In this document: piece by piece, positions 52,161 to 61,224 of the stretch
How positions within the stretch are numbered: position 1 is the stretch's first letter
Layout: each line of letters opens with the position of its first letter
NCBI GenBank assembly: GCA_018333535.1
Contig: JAGXTA010000057.1
Location: forward strand, 19,637 to 83,636
Source: Deltaproteobacteria bacterium
GTDB taxonomy: Bacteria > Desulfobacterota > BSN033 > UBA1163
Reading direction: 5' to 3'
DNA: 64,000 bases
Notes under the pieces: generated by a model
Database searches by the model: none
What the model saw: only the letters and a program-made list of their open reading frames with translations
What the model was told of the DNA's origin: nothing
Made by a program: the position numbers and the translations under genes

Positions 52161-52613
52161 ATGCAGATCGGCATGGCCTGCGACCACGGCGGTTTTGAAC
52201 TCAAAGAGGAGTTGAAGGCCTATCTGAGATCGATTGGCCATGAGCCCATCGACATGGGAACCTTCAATGAGGATTCGGTCGACTACCCTGATTACGGCGT
52301 CCTGGTTGCCGAGAAGATTTCAAGGGGAGATATGGAGAGAGGGGTCCTGATCTGCGGGACCGGGATCGGGATGTCGATCGTCGCCAACAAATTCCGAGGC
52401 GTAAGAGCCGCTCTTGCCAACGATCTTTTCTCCGCACGTTTCTGCCGTGAGCATACCGATGCCAATATCCTGGTCATCGGGGGAAGAATCGTCGGAAGAG
52501 AATTGGCCAAAGAGATTGTCCGGGTCTGGGTGGAGACTCCATTCGTCGGAGGAAGGCATCAGCGACGCCTGGAAAAGATCAAAGCCCTTGAAAAAGAGAA
52601 GTTCAAAGGGTAA
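52161..52613 (+). CDS. rpiB: Ribose-5-phosphate isomerase B
   Basis: A 150-residue enzyme that interconverts ribose 5-phosphate and ribulose 5-phosphate, the latter being a precursor for riboflavin made downstream. ACDHGGFELK at the start, the catalytic-site loop ICGTGIGMSIVANKF, the LANDLFSARFCREHTDANILVIGGR segment and the C-terminal HQRRLEKI are all typical. ATG is preferred over the GTG immediately before it. Part of the conserved run leading to the rib genes. Confidence 0.94.
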   Translation: MQIGMACDHGGFELKEELKAYLRSIGHEPIDMGTFNEDSVDYPDYGVLVAEKISRGDMERGVLICGTGIGMSIVANKFRGVRAALANDLFSARFCREHTDANILVIGGRIVGRELAKEIVRVWVETPFVGGRHQRRLEKIKALEKEKFKG

Positions 52614-52616
52614 TTA

Positions 52617-52735
52617 ATCAAATTCCAAATTTCAAAACCAAAATGTAAAAAAAATGTCATATTTTCAAATTGAAAAAATTTGGACTTTGGATTTCAATTG
52701 GCATTTGAACTTTGTCATTTGACATTTATACTCCT
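52617..52735. repeat. Intergenic inverted word repeat (CAAATT/AATTTG type)
   Basis: Words such as AAATTCCAAATTTC and CAAAATG on the left are mirrored by AATTTGGACTTTGG and CATTTGAAC on the right, forming an imperfect AT-rich inverted repeat that fills the rpiB-deaminase gap. Confidence 0.6.
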
Positions 52736-52743
52736 CTATCCTC

Positions 52744-53259
52744 TTGGATGGCTATTCCTTGAAAACGAAAGAGAAAAAAAAGATCCATCCCCAACGGCCT
52801 TCCTGGGATGAGTATTTCATGGACATCACTCATCTCGTGGCCAAGCGTTCCACCTGTCTCCGGCGGCAGGTGGGAGCCATCCTCGTCAAAGATAAAAAGA
52901 TTTTAGCAACAGGTTATAATGGCGCTCCTTCCCGTCTGGAACACTGCCTCGACATCGGATGCCTTCGTGAAAGATTAAAGATTCCATCGGGAGAACGACA
53001 CGAACTGTGCCGAGGCCTTCATGCGGAACAGAATGCCATCATTCAGGCGGCTTACCATGGGGTGGGGATTCGTGGGGCGATCCTTTACTGCACCAATCAT
53101 CCCTGCATCATCTGTTCCAAAATGATCATCAATTCCGGGATTGAGAGGATCATCTATGAAGAGGGGTATGCCGATGCATTGGCCAGGGGGATGTTAAGGG
53201 AGTCGGGAATCAAAGTCGGAAAATTCAATAGAAAACGGAGGGTTGAGAGTGGAAAGTAG
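52744..53259 (+). CDS. dCMP deaminase / ComE-type cytidylate deaminase
   Basis: A 171-residue zinc deaminase that converts dCMP to dUMP for thymidylate synthesis. Zinc and catalytic residues are visible in [10 protein letters not shown] (HAE) and [13 protein letters not shown] (PCxxC). The N-terminal insert [19 protein letters not shown] with two cysteines is typical of this dCMP deaminase group. The start is uncertain: TTG at 52744 or TTG five codons on. The last codons (VESGK) are part of a repeat word. nrdR follows after 53 bases. Confidence 0.9.
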   Translation: MDGYSLKTKEKKKIHPQRPSWDEYFMDITHLVAKRSTCLRRQVGAILVKDKKILATGYNGAPSRLEHCLDIGCLRERLKIPSGERHELCRGLHAEQNAIIQAAYHGVGIRGAILYCTNHPCIICSKMIINSGIERIIYEEGYADALARGMLRESGIKVGKFNRKRRVESGK

Positions 53260-53308
53260 AAGATAGACTTAAAACTCTACGTTCTACGTTCCACTTTCTA
53301 CATTCGAA
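53238..53308. repeat. Intergenic inverted word repeat (GTGGAAAGTAGAA type)
   Basis: GAGTGGAAAGTAGAAGATAG on the left and CTACGTTCCACTTTCTACAT on the right are inverted. The left arm overlaps the final five codons and stop of the deaminase gene, so the repeat shaped that C-terminus. Confidence 0.65.
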
Positions 53309-53312
53309 TCAA

Positions 53313-53786
53313 ATGAAATGCCCCTTCTGCAATCATCCCGAAAGCAAGGTTGTTGACTCCCGTCTGGGCAAAGACAAAGAGACGATCCGGAGGAGGAGGG
53401 AATGCCTCAAATGTCAGAAGCGTTTTACCACAAGCGAGAGGACGGAGGATTCGCTTCCCCTGGTCATTAAAAAAGACGGAAGGCGAGAACCCTTCAACCG
53501 GATTAAAATCTTCAATGGCCTGAAAAAGGCCTGCGAAAAGAGGCCCATCAGCATCAATGTCATTGAGAAGAGCGTCAACCGGATCGAGTCCTATTTCCAG
53601 GAAAAAGGCGAGAGGGAGATCAGAAGCTCTGAGATCGGGGAGAAAGTGATGGAGGAACTCCATCGTCTCGATGGGGTAGCCTATGTCCGTTTCGCCTCTG
53701 TCTACCGGCAGTTTAAGGACATCCATGAATTTATGGATGAGCTGAAAGACCTCCTTGGGAATAAGGAGGAAACCAAAAAGAAATAA
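53313..53786 (+). CDS. nrdR: Transcriptional repressor NrdR
   Basis: A 157-residue repressor of ribonucleotide-reductase genes. An N-terminal zinc ribbon (Cys3, Cys6, Cys31, Cys34) with [23 protein letters not shown] basic residues binds NrdR boxes, and an ATP-cone domain (about 49-140, [16 protein letters not shown]) senses ATP/dATP. Full length. It sits between the dCMP deaminase and the rib genes, a conserved neighbourhood in this bacterial group. I saw no NrdR box in the window. Confidence 0.96.
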   Translation: MKCPFCNHPESKVVDSRLGKDKETIRRRRECLKCQKRFTTSERTEDSLPLVIKKDGRREPFNRIKIFNGLKKACEKRPISINVIEKSVNRIESYFQEKGEREIRSSEIGEKVMEELHRLDGVAYVRFASVYRQFKDIHEFMDELKDLLGNKEETKKK

Positions 53787-53793
53787 AGGTCAA

Positions 53794-53933
53794 TCGGTTA
53801 AAGGTTAAGATGCCCGTATCGTTAATAAAAGGCTACGGTGATCGTCTTTTTATTCTTTATACGTAACCGTTACCGTTAACCGATACGGGCCCTGAACCTA
53901 GCATGGTACAGGGCGGGCTTCGTCACCGTAACC
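53794..53933. repeat. MITE-like repeat, copy C (reverse orientation)
   Basis: Reads in the opposite direction to copies B and D: GATGCCCGTATCGTTAATA then AAAGGCTACG on the left, and TAACCGATACGGGC with the hairpin CCTGAACC / GGTACAGG inserted, then GGGCTTCGTCACC, on the right. It fills the gap between nrdR and ribD and includes the false early start of the ribD frame. Confidence 0.7.
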
Positions 53934-53959
53934 GAAATACTATCTTTGTGGAATTTGCA

Positions 53960-55066
53960 GTGAAGAATGACGAACATTGGATGAGGCGCGCTCTTCGGCT
54001 TGCCGAAAAGGGAAGGGGGAGGACATCGCCCAACCCTATGGTGGGCGCGGTCCTCGTAAAAGACGGGAGAGTAGTAGGAGAAGGATATCATGTTAGGGCA
54101 GTGGAGGCTCACGCCGAGATCATTGCTATGAGAAAGGCGGGTGATGAGGCAAGAGGGTCCACGCTTTATATCAACCTCGAACCCTGCAGCCATTATGGAA
54201 AGACTCCTCCCTGCGCTCCTGCTCTGATCGAAGCAGGAGTGAAAAGGGCAGTGGTTGGAATGGAAGATCCCAATCCCCTAGTGAAAGGGAGAGGGCTGGA
54301 GATGCTTCGGGCCGCTGGTCTCGATGTCGAGGTTGGGATTTTCGAAGAAGCCTGCCAAAAAATGAATGAAGCCTTCTGCAAATATATTCAAATAAAGGAG
54401 CCCTTCGTCATTCTAAAAATTGCCGCAACACTTGACGGTAAAATTGCAACGCAACATGGCGAGTCAAAATGGATTACCGGGGAAGGATCCAGACGGCTCG
54501 CCCACCGCTTGAGAAACGAAGCTGACGGCCTTCTCGTCGGCATCGGCACCATCCTCAAAGACGATCCCCTGCTGACAGCGCGTATCAAGGGGGGGAGGGA
54601 TCCTTATCGCATTGTTCTCGATAGTCGCTTGAGGATTTCCGAAAAGGCGAAGATTATTGATCAAAACCCGGAGAAGACGATCCTCGCCACGACCGAACTG
54701 GCCCCCAAGGAAAAAATGGAGAGTCTTGAGAAGAGAGGGGTTCGGGTCTTGATCCTCGATTCCGTGCAGGGAAGGGTCAATCTGAAGTCTCTCCTCTCAA
54801 GGTTAGGGGAGATGGGAATGATGAGCCTTCTGGTCGAAGGAGGAAGTGAAGTAAACGGCTCATTCCTGAATGAGGGATTGATCGACAAGATCTTCCTCTT
54901 TCTCTCCCCAAAGTTGTTAGGGGGGCAGGCATTGGGAATTTTCGGGGGGAGAGGAACGGAAAAACTTGAAGAGGCCCTCTCCCTGAATCAACTTAAGATC
55001 AAAAAAGTGGGAGAAGACATTCTTCTCGAAGGATATCCGAAGAAGTTATGTTCACAGGAATCATAG
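53960..55066 (+). CDS. ribD: Bifunctional riboflavin biosynthesis deaminase/reductase RibD
   Basis: A 368-residue enzyme for two successive steps of riboflavin synthesis. The deaminase domain (1-145) has EAHAEIIAM and LEPCSHYGKTPPCAPALI with its zinc ligands; the reductase domain (about 150-365) shows LKIAATLDGKIATQHGESKWIT and LVEGGSEVNGSFL. The open frame extends back into the repeat, but relatives begin a few residues before HWMRRALRLAEKG, so GTG at 53960 or 53948 is the likely start. It overlaps ribE by 19 bases. Confidence 0.94.
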   Translation: MKNDEHWMRRALRLAEKGRGRTSPNPMVGAVLVKDGRVVGEGYHVRAVEAHAEIIAMRKAGDEARGSTLYINLEPCSHYGKTPPCAPALIEAGVKRAVVGMEDPNPLVKGRGLEMLRAAGLDVEVGIFEEACQKMNEAFCKYIQIKEPFVILKIAATLDGKIATQHGESKWITGEGSRRLAHRLRNEADGLLVGIGTILKDDPLLTARIKGGRDPYRIVLDSRLRISEKAKIIDQNPEKTILATTELAPKEKMESLEKRGVRVLILDSVQGRVNLKSLLSRLGEMGMMSLLVEGGSEVNGSFLNEGLIDKIFLFLSPKLLGGQALGIFGGRGTEKLEEALSLNQLKIKKVGEDILLEGYPKKLCSQES

Positions 55067-55716
55067 AAGGGAAGGGGAAGGTTTTAAGAGTTGAACGCCG
55101 GGGGGGAGCGAGAAGGCTCGCGATCGAATTCCCCCCTCATTTGACAGAGATACAACTTGGTGATAGTATTAATATAAATGGGGTCTGCCTGACTATTATG
55201 GAAAAAGGGGATCAGACCTCAAAGTTTGATCTATCAGAAGAGACTATCAAGAGGAGTGGACTGGGTGAGTTAAAAGAAGGTGATCCTGTTAATCTGGAGA
55301 GGGCCCTGAGGCTCAATGATCGTTTGGGAGGGCATTTCGTTACGGGACATATCGATGGCATAGGCGTGATCACGGAGAAGAGACGAGAGAGAGATTTTGT
55401 CAATCTGAGGGTAAGGGTTCCGGAAAATATATTGAAATATGTCGTTCCCAAGGGATCGATTGCAATCGATGGGATCAGTTTAACGGTCAATGAATGCAGG
55501 GGTACGGAGATTCTGCTCACGCTTATCCCATATACCCTGGAGAAGACAACTCTGATGGATAAGAGAGCAGGGGATCATATCAATCTGGAGGCTGACATTT
55601 TAGGCAAATATGTGGAACGATTGCTCGGCCATAAGAGTGGAAAGCCTGAAGGATTGGACCTGTCTTTCCTAAAAGAACATGGAATTTTAAAAGGAGATGA
55701 GGGTTCACATGATTAA
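55048..55716 (+). CDS. ribE: Riboflavin synthase, alpha subunit
   Basis: A 222-residue enzyme that joins two lumazine molecules to make riboflavin. It has two similar lumazine-binding barrels (about 1-95 and 96-195): [12 protein letters not shown] at the start, [24 protein letters not shown], and [15 protein letters not shown] in the second half. The beginning is inside the end of ribD and the end overlaps the start of ribBA, so ribD-ribE-ribBA are translated in a chain. Confidence 0.96.
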   Translation: MFTGIIEGKGKVLRVERRGGARRLAIEFPPHLTEIQLGDSININGVCLTIMEKGDQTSKFDLSEETIKRSGLGELKEGDPVNLERALRLNDRLGGHFVTGHIDGIGVITEKRRERDFVNLRVRVPENILKYVVPKGSIAIDGISLTVNECRGTEILLTLIPYTLEKTTLMDKRAGDHINLEADILGKYVERLLGHKSGKPEGLDLSFLKEHGILKGDEGSHD

Positions 55717-56920
55717 TACCATCGAAGAGGCATTGGACGAAATCCGTCAGGGGAGGATGATAATCTTAGTTGATGACGAAGATCGGGAGAATGAGGGCGA
55801 TCTCACCATGGCCGCGGAGAAGGTGACGCCTGAGACCATCAATTTTATGGCGAAATACGGAAGGGGACTGATCTGCCTCTCATTGACGGAGGAACGGTTG
55901 AACGAACTCCGGCTTCCGATGATGGTCTCGGATAATACCTCCCGGTTCCAGACCGCTTTTACCGTGTCAATCGATGCGAGAAAAGGAGTAACCACCGGCA
56001 TTTCGGCGTCTGACCGGGCCGCCACCATTCTCACGGCCATCGCTGACAGCACAACGTCGGAGGACCTTGTCTCTCCGGGCCACATCTTTCCTCTGAGAGC
56101 CAGAACCGGCGGGGTCCTGGTCAGGACGGGTCAGACCGAAGGATCGGTCGATCTGGCGAGACTATCGGGCCTCAAACCAGCTGGAGTGATCTGTGAGGTC
56201 ATGAACGAGGATGGCACCATGTCCCGCATGCCTGATCTCCGGATCTTTGCCGAAAGGCATGGTTTGAAGATTGTCACGATTGCCGATCTCATCAAATACA
56301 GGCTTCATAAAGAAAGTTTGGTCCGAAGGATAGCCGAAGCAAAAATCCCGACGAAATACGGAGGCTTGTTCACCGCCATTGCCTATGAGAACGATGTCGA
56401 TCCTTTTCACCATCTTGCACTGGTCAAGGGAGACCTCCAACCGGATGACGAGGTTCTGGTGAGGGTGCACTCACAGTGTCTGACGGGTGATGTATTCGGG
56501 TCAAAGCGATGTGATTGTGAGGAACAGCTCCATAAGGCGATGGCCATGGTGGAAAAAGAGGGAAAGGGAGTCATCGTCTACATGAGACAGGAGGGGAGAG
56601 GAATCGGGCTGGTCAATAAATTAAGGGCCTACTGCCTTCAGGACCTGGGAAGGGATACGGTGGAGGCCAATGAGGCTCTGGGATTTCAAGCAGATATGAG
56701 GGATTATGGAATCGGAGCCCAGATCCTTGTGGATCTGGGTCTTCATAAGATTCGGCTGATGACGAACAACCCGAGAAAGATTAAAGGATTGGAGGGGTAT
56801 GGGATTGAAGTGACCGAAAGGGTTCCCATTGAGTCGAAACCCAGTCAGGAGAACATCGAGTATTTGAAGACGAAAGCGAAGAAGATGGGTCATATCCTCT
56901 CCATCAAATCAGGCGAGTAA
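55709..56920 (+). CDS. ribBA: Bifunctional DHBP synthase / GTP cyclohydrolase II RibBA
   Basis: A 403-residue enzyme producing both riboflavin precursors. The RibB half (1-200) has the acidic loop [11 protein letters not shown] and GHIFPLRAR; the RibA half (about 205-400) has zinc cysteines in [16 protein letters not shown] and the catalytic [10 protein letters not shown]. Both sites look intact. The start MINTIEEAL, five bases after GATGAGGG, is preferred to the ATG twelve bases upstream, which abuts its ribosome site. It overlaps ribE by eight bases. Confidence 0.95.
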   Translation: MINTIEEALDEIRQGRMIILVDDEDRENEGDLTMAAEKVTPETINFMAKYGRGLICLSLTEERLNELRLPMMVSDNTSRFQTAFTVSIDARKGVTTGISASDRAATILTAIADSTTSEDLVSPGHIFPLRARTGGVLVRTGQTEGSVDLARLSGLKPAGVICEVMNEDGTMSRMPDLRIFAERHGLKIVTIADLIKYRLHKESLVRRIAEAKIPTKYGGLFTAIAYENDVDPFHHLALVKGDLQPDDEVLVRVHSQCLTGDVFGSKRCDCEEQLHKAMAMVEKEGKGVIVYMRQEGRGIGLVNKLRAYCLQDLGRDTVEANEALGFQADMRDYGIGAQILVDLGLHKIRLMTNNPRKIKGLEGYGIEVTERVPIESKPSQENIEYLKTKAKKMGHILSIKSGE

Positions 56921-57011
56921 AAAGATTGCGGATTGCGGATTGAATTCTTAAGAGCTTATGGACGGACACGAAGCACAGGCACGGTCACGTTAGTCATGAA
57001 AGGAGAAGAGG

Positions 57012-57485
57012 ATGGCAAAAACCATTGAAGGCAAATTGATGGCGAAGGGACTTAAGTTCGGGATCGTCTTAAGCCGGTTTAACAATTTCGTCAGCGATCG
57101 GCTGTTAGAGGGGGCTCTGGATGCCCTGCGAAGGAGCGGAGCAGAGGAGGGGGATTGTTCTGTGGTGAGGGTCCCGGGCTCTTTCGAAATTCCGCTGGCA
57201 ACCAAGAAATTGGCAAAGAGCGGGCGATATGACGCCCTCATCTGCCTCGGATGTGTCATCCGGGGTGCAACGCCTCATTTCGAATATATCGCCACAGAGG
57301 TCACCAAAGGGATCGCCAGCATCACCCTTGAGAGCGAAATTCCCATCTCTTTCGGGGTTCTCATCACCGACACCATCGAACAGGCCATAGAAAGAGCGGG
57401 CACCAAAGTGGGCAACAAAGGGTTCGATGCCGCTATGTCAGCGATCGAAATGGCCAACCTCATGAAGGAGATCGGGAAGGGATAA
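57012..57485 (+). CDS. ribH: 6,7-dimethyl-8-ribityllumazine synthase RibH
   Basis: A 157-residue enzyme that condenses the products of RibB and RibD into lumazine and assembles into shells. Conserved features: IVLSRFN near residue 18, [32 protein letters not shown] (with the catalytic His in PHFEY), and [30 protein letters not shown] precedes the ATG. nusB follows after eight bases. The gap before it holds only a short GATTGCGG-type word repeat. Confidence 0.96.
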   Translation: MAKTIEGKLMAKGLKFGIVLSRFNNFVSDRLLEGALDALRRSGAEEGDCSVVRVPGSFEIPLATKKLAKSGRYDALICLGCVIRGATPHFEYIATEVTKGIASITLESEIPISFGVLITDTIEQAIERAGTKVGNKGFDAAMSAIEMANLMKEIGKG

Positions 57486-57493
57486 GGAAATCT

Positions 57494-57910
57494 TTGGGAA
57501 AGAGAAGAAGATCGAGGGAGTTTGCCCTCCAGGTTCTTTACCAGTTTGAGATTACAAAACAGAACGCTCTTCAGGCGATGGTTCAATTGAGAGAAAATTT
57601 TATGCCCGAAGAGGGGGAAGATGAATTTGCCAAACAGATTGTCCTGGGGGTGATGGAACACCAACGGGAGATTGACCGGTTGATCGAAGAGCGTTCCGAA
57701 CATTGGCGACTGGATCGCATGACGATCGTCGACCGGAACATCCTTCGCATTGCCATTTTCGAACTTCTATACTGCAGTGAGGTCCCCCCCAAAGTCACCC
57801 TCAATGAAGCAATCGACCTCGGAAAACGATACGGATCCGAAGAATCAGGAAATTTCATCAATGGGATCTTGGACCGAATTCAAAACGAAGTGATCCAGAA
57901 ACCCCTATGA
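57494..57910 (+). CDS. nusB: Transcription antitermination factor NusB
   Basis: A 138-residue helical protein that, with NusE, binds boxA RNA and supports rRNA transcription. KRRRSREFALQVLYQFEIT at the N-terminus is the RNA-binding region, and DRNILRIAIFELLY followed by PPKVTLNEAIDLGKRYGSEESGNFINGILD (in part) is the family signature. Start is TTG with AAGGAA just upstream. It ends the conserved riboflavin run and is followed by a repeat copy. Confidence 0.95.
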   Translation: MGKRRRSREFALQVLYQFEITKQNALQAMVQLRENFMPEEGEDEFAKQIVLGVMEHQREIDRLIEERSEHWRLDRMTIVDRNILRIAIFELLYCSEVPPKVTLNEAIDLGKRYGSEESGNFINGILDRIQNEVIQKPL

Positions 57911-57923
57911 GTTTACAGGTGAA

Positions 57924-58036
57924 GGTTACGGTTACGAAGCCCGTTTCGGTTACTGGTTACGGTTACGTGTAAAGAATTAAGAGACGATAAACGTAGCCTT
58001 TTGTTAACGATACGGGCCTCGTTACCCTTACCGTTA
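57924..58036. repeat. MITE-like repeat, copy D (compact form)
   Basis: A 113-bp element: left arm GGTTACGGTTACGAAGCCCG then TTTCGGTTA; right arm TAACGATACGGGCCTCGTTA then CCCTTACCGTTA. The arms pair over about 28 of 30 bases with few mismatches. It lacks the GCCCTG hairpin seen in copies A-C, so this may be the basic form. Confidence 0.75.
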
Positions 58037-58056
58037 GACTTTATTTTCTAACCATT

Positions 58057-58659
58057 ATGGACATCATCATTTCTAAAGAACCAATTGATCTTCAGGAAAG
58101 CGATCTGCTGATCGCCGCTCTTTTTAGAGATGAGAGGCCGCTGAGAGGCATGGCTGGCTGGATCGATTGGAGACTCAATGGGATGCTATCCCGTTTTCTG
58201 ATCGAGGAAAGGCTGACAGGCGAATGGAGAGAAAGAACATTGATTCCTTCCCAGGGCAGAATCTCTCCGAAACTGGTTCTTCTTTTAGGCCTGGGAAATG
58301 TAAAGGAGTATAGTTATTTATTCCTGCGAGAAGTCGCTCCCATCATCACCGAAACCATCATCAATCTGAAGGCCTCTCACATCTGCCTTTCCCTTCCGCA
58401 TGGCAAGGAGTATGATGTGGACTGCGGCAAGCTTACAGAAGTTCTCCTCGAGGGAATAACGGACAGCCTGGAACACTCTCCCTCGGACCGTGCATGGATA
58501 GAGAACCTGACCCTCTCTTTTGGCGAGGGTGAAGAGCGGTTTTCTGAAATTCTCTTCGGAGTTCAAACAGCCAAATCCATCTTAACCGACCGACTTCAAA
58601 TTAGAATTTTAGCCCCTTCCGAAACCCTGCCGAAGGCCAGTTTAGCCCGCAGTATTTGA
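58057..58659 (+). CDS. Stand-alone M17-peptidase N-terminal (macro-like) domain protein
   Basis: A 200-residue protein that resembles only the N-terminal domain of leucyl aminopeptidases (PepA). The segment DLLIAALFRDERPLRGMAGWIDWRLNG and the strand KLVLLLGLGNVKEY, followed by REVAPIITETIINLKASHICLSL (in part), match that domain. The catalytic peptidase domain with its metal ligands is absent and no frame continues it, so it is a non-peptidase relative, perhaps nucleotide- or DNA-binding like the PepA N-domain. It lies between nusB and ilvE. Function unknown. Confidence 0.7.
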   Translation: MDIIISKEPIDLQESDLLIAALFRDERPLRGMAGWIDWRLNGMLSRFLIEERLTGEWRERTLIPSQGRISPKLVLLLGLGNVKEYSYLFLREVAPIITETIINLKASHICLSLPHGKEYDVDCGKLTEVLLEGITDSLEHSPSDRAWIENLTLSFGEGEERFSEILFGVQTAKSILTDRLQIRILAPSETLPKASLARSI

Positions 58660-58678
58660 ATGCCTTCTCTTTCTTTTT

Positions 58679-58707
58679 TTGACAATTTTCCCAAAATAGG
58701 ATAAAAG
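58679..58707 (+). promoter_or_regulatory. Sigma70-type promoter for ilvE
   Basis: TTGACA (58679-58684), 17-base spacer, TAAAAG (58702-58707), about 40 bases before the ilvE ATG. Confidence 0.5.
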
Positions 58708-58748
58708 GGTAAACCATATAGTTGAATTTCATCAGGAGGAATGTCGCT

Positions 58749-59666
58749 ATGGTGCAAAAGCTGGAGAAGATCTGGATGGATGGGAAATTGATCCCCTGGA
58801 ATGAGGCAAAAGTCTCCGTATTGACTCATACGCTCCATTATGGGTTAGGGATTTTCGAAGGGATACGGTGTTATCAATGCGATGACGGGAGATCGGCTGT
58901 CTTCAGACTGAAAGAGCATATCGATCGGTTCTTCGATTCCGCTCATATCGGAGGTCTCAAAATGCCTTTTTCAAAGAAGGAGATCATAGGGGCCTGTAAA
59001 GAAACCCTGCGGGCCAACGGTCTAAAGGCAGGATACATCCGGCCGCTTGCCTTCATCGGAGAAGGGGTGATGGGAGTTTACCCCGGAGACAATCCGATTC
59101 AAGTAGCTATCATTACCTGGTCGTGGGGGGCTTACCTCGGTGAAGAAGCTCTGGAAAAAGGCATCCGGGCGAAGTTCTCCTCTTATACCCGGCACCATGT
59201 CAATGTCATGATGACCAAGGCAAAAATTTCGGGAAATTATGTAAACTCTGTCCTTGCTAAAAGAGAAGTGATTAAATTAGGGTACGAAGAAGCCTTGATG
59301 CTTGATACGGAGGGCTACGTTTCAGAAGGCAGTGGAGAGAATATCTTTATCGTAAAAAACGGAGTAATCAAAACAACCCCCCTCACCTCGATCCTATCGG
59401 GGATCACCCGGGATTCAGTGATCCAAATTGCAAAATTGAGAAAAATTCCCGTCGTCGAGGAGAGGTTTACGAGAGATGAACTCTATACGGCTCAGGAGAC
59501 CTTCTTTACAGGAACAGCCGCCGAGATCACTCCCATTCGCGAAGTCGATGACCGGCAGATCGGGGAAGGGAAACCGGGTCCCATCACCAAAGAGCTCCAG
59601 GCTGTTTTCTTCGATATCGTAAAAGGAAAAAACCCCGAATTCAGGGAATGGCTCGACTACCTATAG
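58749..59666 (+). CDS. ilvE: Branched-chain amino acid aminotransferase IlvE
   Basis: A 305-residue PLP enzyme of fold type IV that carries out the last step in Leu, Ile and Val synthesis or their breakdown. [17 protein letters not shown] near the N-terminus, the PLP lysine in [14 protein letters not shown], the [18 protein letters not shown] segment and [14 protein letters not shown] near the end are typical. The start at ATG 58749 has AGGAGG nine bases upstream; the longer frame is rejected. It has its own promoter. Confidence 0.94.
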   Translation: MVQKLEKIWMDGKLIPWNEAKVSVLTHTLHYGLGIFEGIRCYQCDDGRSAVFRLKEHIDRFFDSAHIGGLKMPFSKKEIIGACKETLRANGLKAGYIRPLAFIGEGVMGVYPGDNPIQVAIITWSWGAYLGEEALEKGIRAKFSSYTRHHVNVMMTKAKISGNYVNSVLAKREVIKLGYEEALMLDTEGYVSEGSGENIFIVKNGVIKTTPLTSILSGITRDSVIQIAKLRKIPVVEERFTRDELYTAQETFFTGTAAEITPIREVDDRQIGEGKPGPITKELQAVFFDIVKGKNPEFREWLDYL

Positions 59667-59764
59667 TCGGATGGTCTTGTAGTCATTTAGTCTCACAGTC
59701 TTGAACTCATTTAGTGAAGCTGTAATGCCGTTGACTACATGACTATGGGACTATCCGACCATGC
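59667..59764. repeat. Intergenic inverted word repeat (GTCGGATGGTC/GACTACATGACT type)
   Basis: AGTCGGATGGTCTTGTAGTC on the left is mirrored by GACTACATGACTATGG and ACTATCCGACCAT on the right. It fills the ilvE-NYN gap and supplies the false early start of the next frame. Confidence 0.65.
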
Positions 59765-59771
59765 GACAAAA

Positions 59772-60278
59772 ATGCTTCTCCTCATCGATGGCTATAACCT
59801 CCTTCATTCCGGTCGCACCCTTGTCAAACTGAACTCCATCGAACTTCAATGGGAGAGGGAACGTCTCATCCAGAGGCTGTCCGTCTATCGACAGGCCAGA
59901 CCCTCTGAAATCCTTGTTGTCTTCGACGGATGGCAGGCGGGCTGGAGCACAGAGAAGAGAGAGAAGAAGAAAGGGATAGGCCTGATCTTCTCAAGAATCG
60001 GTGAGAAGGCGGATGAGGTGATCAAGAGGCTAATCAGAGAGAAAGGTTCCGGAGCTGTTGTTGTCACCTCTGACCGGGAGATAGCAAAATATGCGGGTAG
60101 GTTGTCGGTTCCGGTCATTTCCTCCGAACAGTTTGAAACGAAGTTAGATCGTACAGACTTCAGATCTGAAGAAGAATCAGACGAGAGCGAAGAGGAGAGA
60201 GGTTTTAAGAAAAAGGGGCCCTCTCGAAGGCCCTCCAAAAAAGAGAAAAGATTGAAATTAGCGCTGAAGAAACTTTAG
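59772..60278 (+). CDS. NYN (YacP-like) ribonuclease-fold protein
   Basis: A 168-residue protein of the YacP/NYN family with PIN-like fold: MLLLIDGYNLLHS at the start, ILVVFDGWQ with a conserved Asp, EKADEVIKRLIREKG, and AVVVTSDREIAKYA, giving the acidic metal-binding set. Such proteins cleave structured RNA. The C-terminal tail is highly charged (SEEESDESEEER, then KKKGPSRRPSKKEKR) and probably disordered. The ATG at 59772 is chosen because the earlier one lies in a repeat. No partner gene is evident. Confidence 0.85.
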   Translation: MLLLIDGYNLLHSGRTLVKLNSIELQWERERLIQRLSVYRQARPSEILVVFDGWQAGWSTEKREKKKGIGLIFSRIGEKADEVIKRLIREKGSGAVVVTSDREIAKYAGRLSVPVISSEQFETKLDRTDFRSEEESDESEEERGFKKKGPSRRPSKKEKRLKLALKKL

Positions 60279-60373
60279 CAGGCTACCGAAAAGGCATGTT
60301 GGTGTCAAAGCAAATATACACCTTTTAAATTTTTGATTTCGAATTTTAAATCCGCATTCCGCATTCCGAATTT

Positions 60374-60988
60374 CTATTTGGTTTTCCACTTATTTTCAGT
60401 TCCCTGCAGAAGCCTTGCGATATTGGATTGATGACGGTAAAGGATCAATGCGGCGATGATAACGCTTAAGATAAAATAAGCCTGGGAATCGCTCCGGAAG
60501 TAAGCGATGAGGATCGGAATCGTTGTTGCACAGGAGATCGATCCCAGGGAGATATATCTCCATTTCCATACCATCCCCAAAAATACAAAACATTCAATCA
60601 GCACGGAAATCAACGAGATCGGGAGATAGACACCCAAAGCCGTAGCCACTCCTTTCCCACCTTTAAACCCGAGGAAGATGGGAAAGACATGCCCGAGGAT
60701 CGGGCTCATTCCTACGATGGCGATCCAGGCGTGACCGGAAAGACCCCACTGATCTGTTAGCCCCCACTTCATGGCAATCACAACCGGTGCCATTCCTTTT
60801 AACAAATCTCCCATAAGGGTCAAAATGCCAAGGGTTTTTCCAGCCGTACGGAAGATATTGGTCGCCCCGATATTTTTGCTTCCTTTCTCCCTTGGATCAA
60901 TTCTGGAGAAGAGTCTGGTAAGAAGGAGACCGGTGGGGATGGAACCCAGAAGATATCCGAAAAGTCCGATGAAGATTCCGACAGGCAT
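60374..60988 (-). CDS. plsY: Glycerol-3-phosphate acyltransferase PlsY
   Basis: A 204-residue inner-membrane enzyme with about five helices that transfers acyl groups from acyl-phosphate (made by PlsX at 46.4 kb) to glycerol 3-phosphate. The three conserved motifs are present: GSIPTG (about 15-20), GSKNIGATN (about 36-44) and GFKGGKGVATALG (about 107-119). It is on the minus strand just downstream of tRNA-Pro, 15 bases apart, and may be read together with it. Confidence 0.94.
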   Translation of the reverse strand: MPVGIFIGLFGYLLGSIPTGLLLTRLFSRIDPREKGSKNIGATNIFRTAGKTLGILTLMGDLLKGMAPVVIAMKWGLTDQWGLSGHAWIAIVGMSPILGHVFPIFLGFKGGKGVATALGVYLPISLISVLIECFVFLGMVWKWRYISLGSISCATTIPILIAYFRSDSQAYFILSVIIAALILYRHQSNIARLLQGTENKWKTK

Positions 60989-61003
60989 AGCTTTAAATAA
61001 AGA

Positions 61004-61080
61004 TGGTCGGGGAGAGGAGACTTGAACTCCCGGCCTCTTGGTCCCGAACCAAGCGCGCTACCAGGCTGCGCTACTCCCCG
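61004..61080 (-). tRNA. tRNA-Pro (anticodon CGG)
   Basis: A 77-base cloverleaf on the minus strand. Acceptor CGGGGAG pairs with CTCCCCG, followed by discriminator A and an encoded CCA. The anticodon arm is CTTGG - TTCGGGA - CCAAG with anticodon CGG, reading CCG proline codons. The T arm is GGGAG - TTCAAGT - CTCCT. All stems pair. Confidence 0.97.
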
Positions 61081-61156
61081 ATGGATAAAACTAAATTAAA
61101 AGATTTCTCATCAAATGTCCAGTCCTTTATTCGCATCGTTTTACAAAACACTTTTG

Positions 61157-61185
61157 TTGACAATTGATCAAAAAATGGGTTAAAT
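61157..61185 (+). promoter_or_regulatory. Sigma70-type promoter for the acyl-CoA dehydrogenase
   Basis: TTGACA (61157-61162), 17-base spacer, TTAAAT (61180-61185), about 39 bases before the ATG at 61225. Confidence 0.55.
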
Positions 61186-61224
61186 GAAAAAACACTTTCA
61201 GGAAGGAAATAAGGAGGAAGGGTT

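Noticed and set aside
53787..53959. FMN riboswitch before ribD
   Set aside because: The region is repeat copy C; none of the conserved RFN-element segments is visible.
49542..58036. CRISPR array
   Set aside because: The repeats are dispersed, palindromic and unequal in length, without regular spacers or cas genes.
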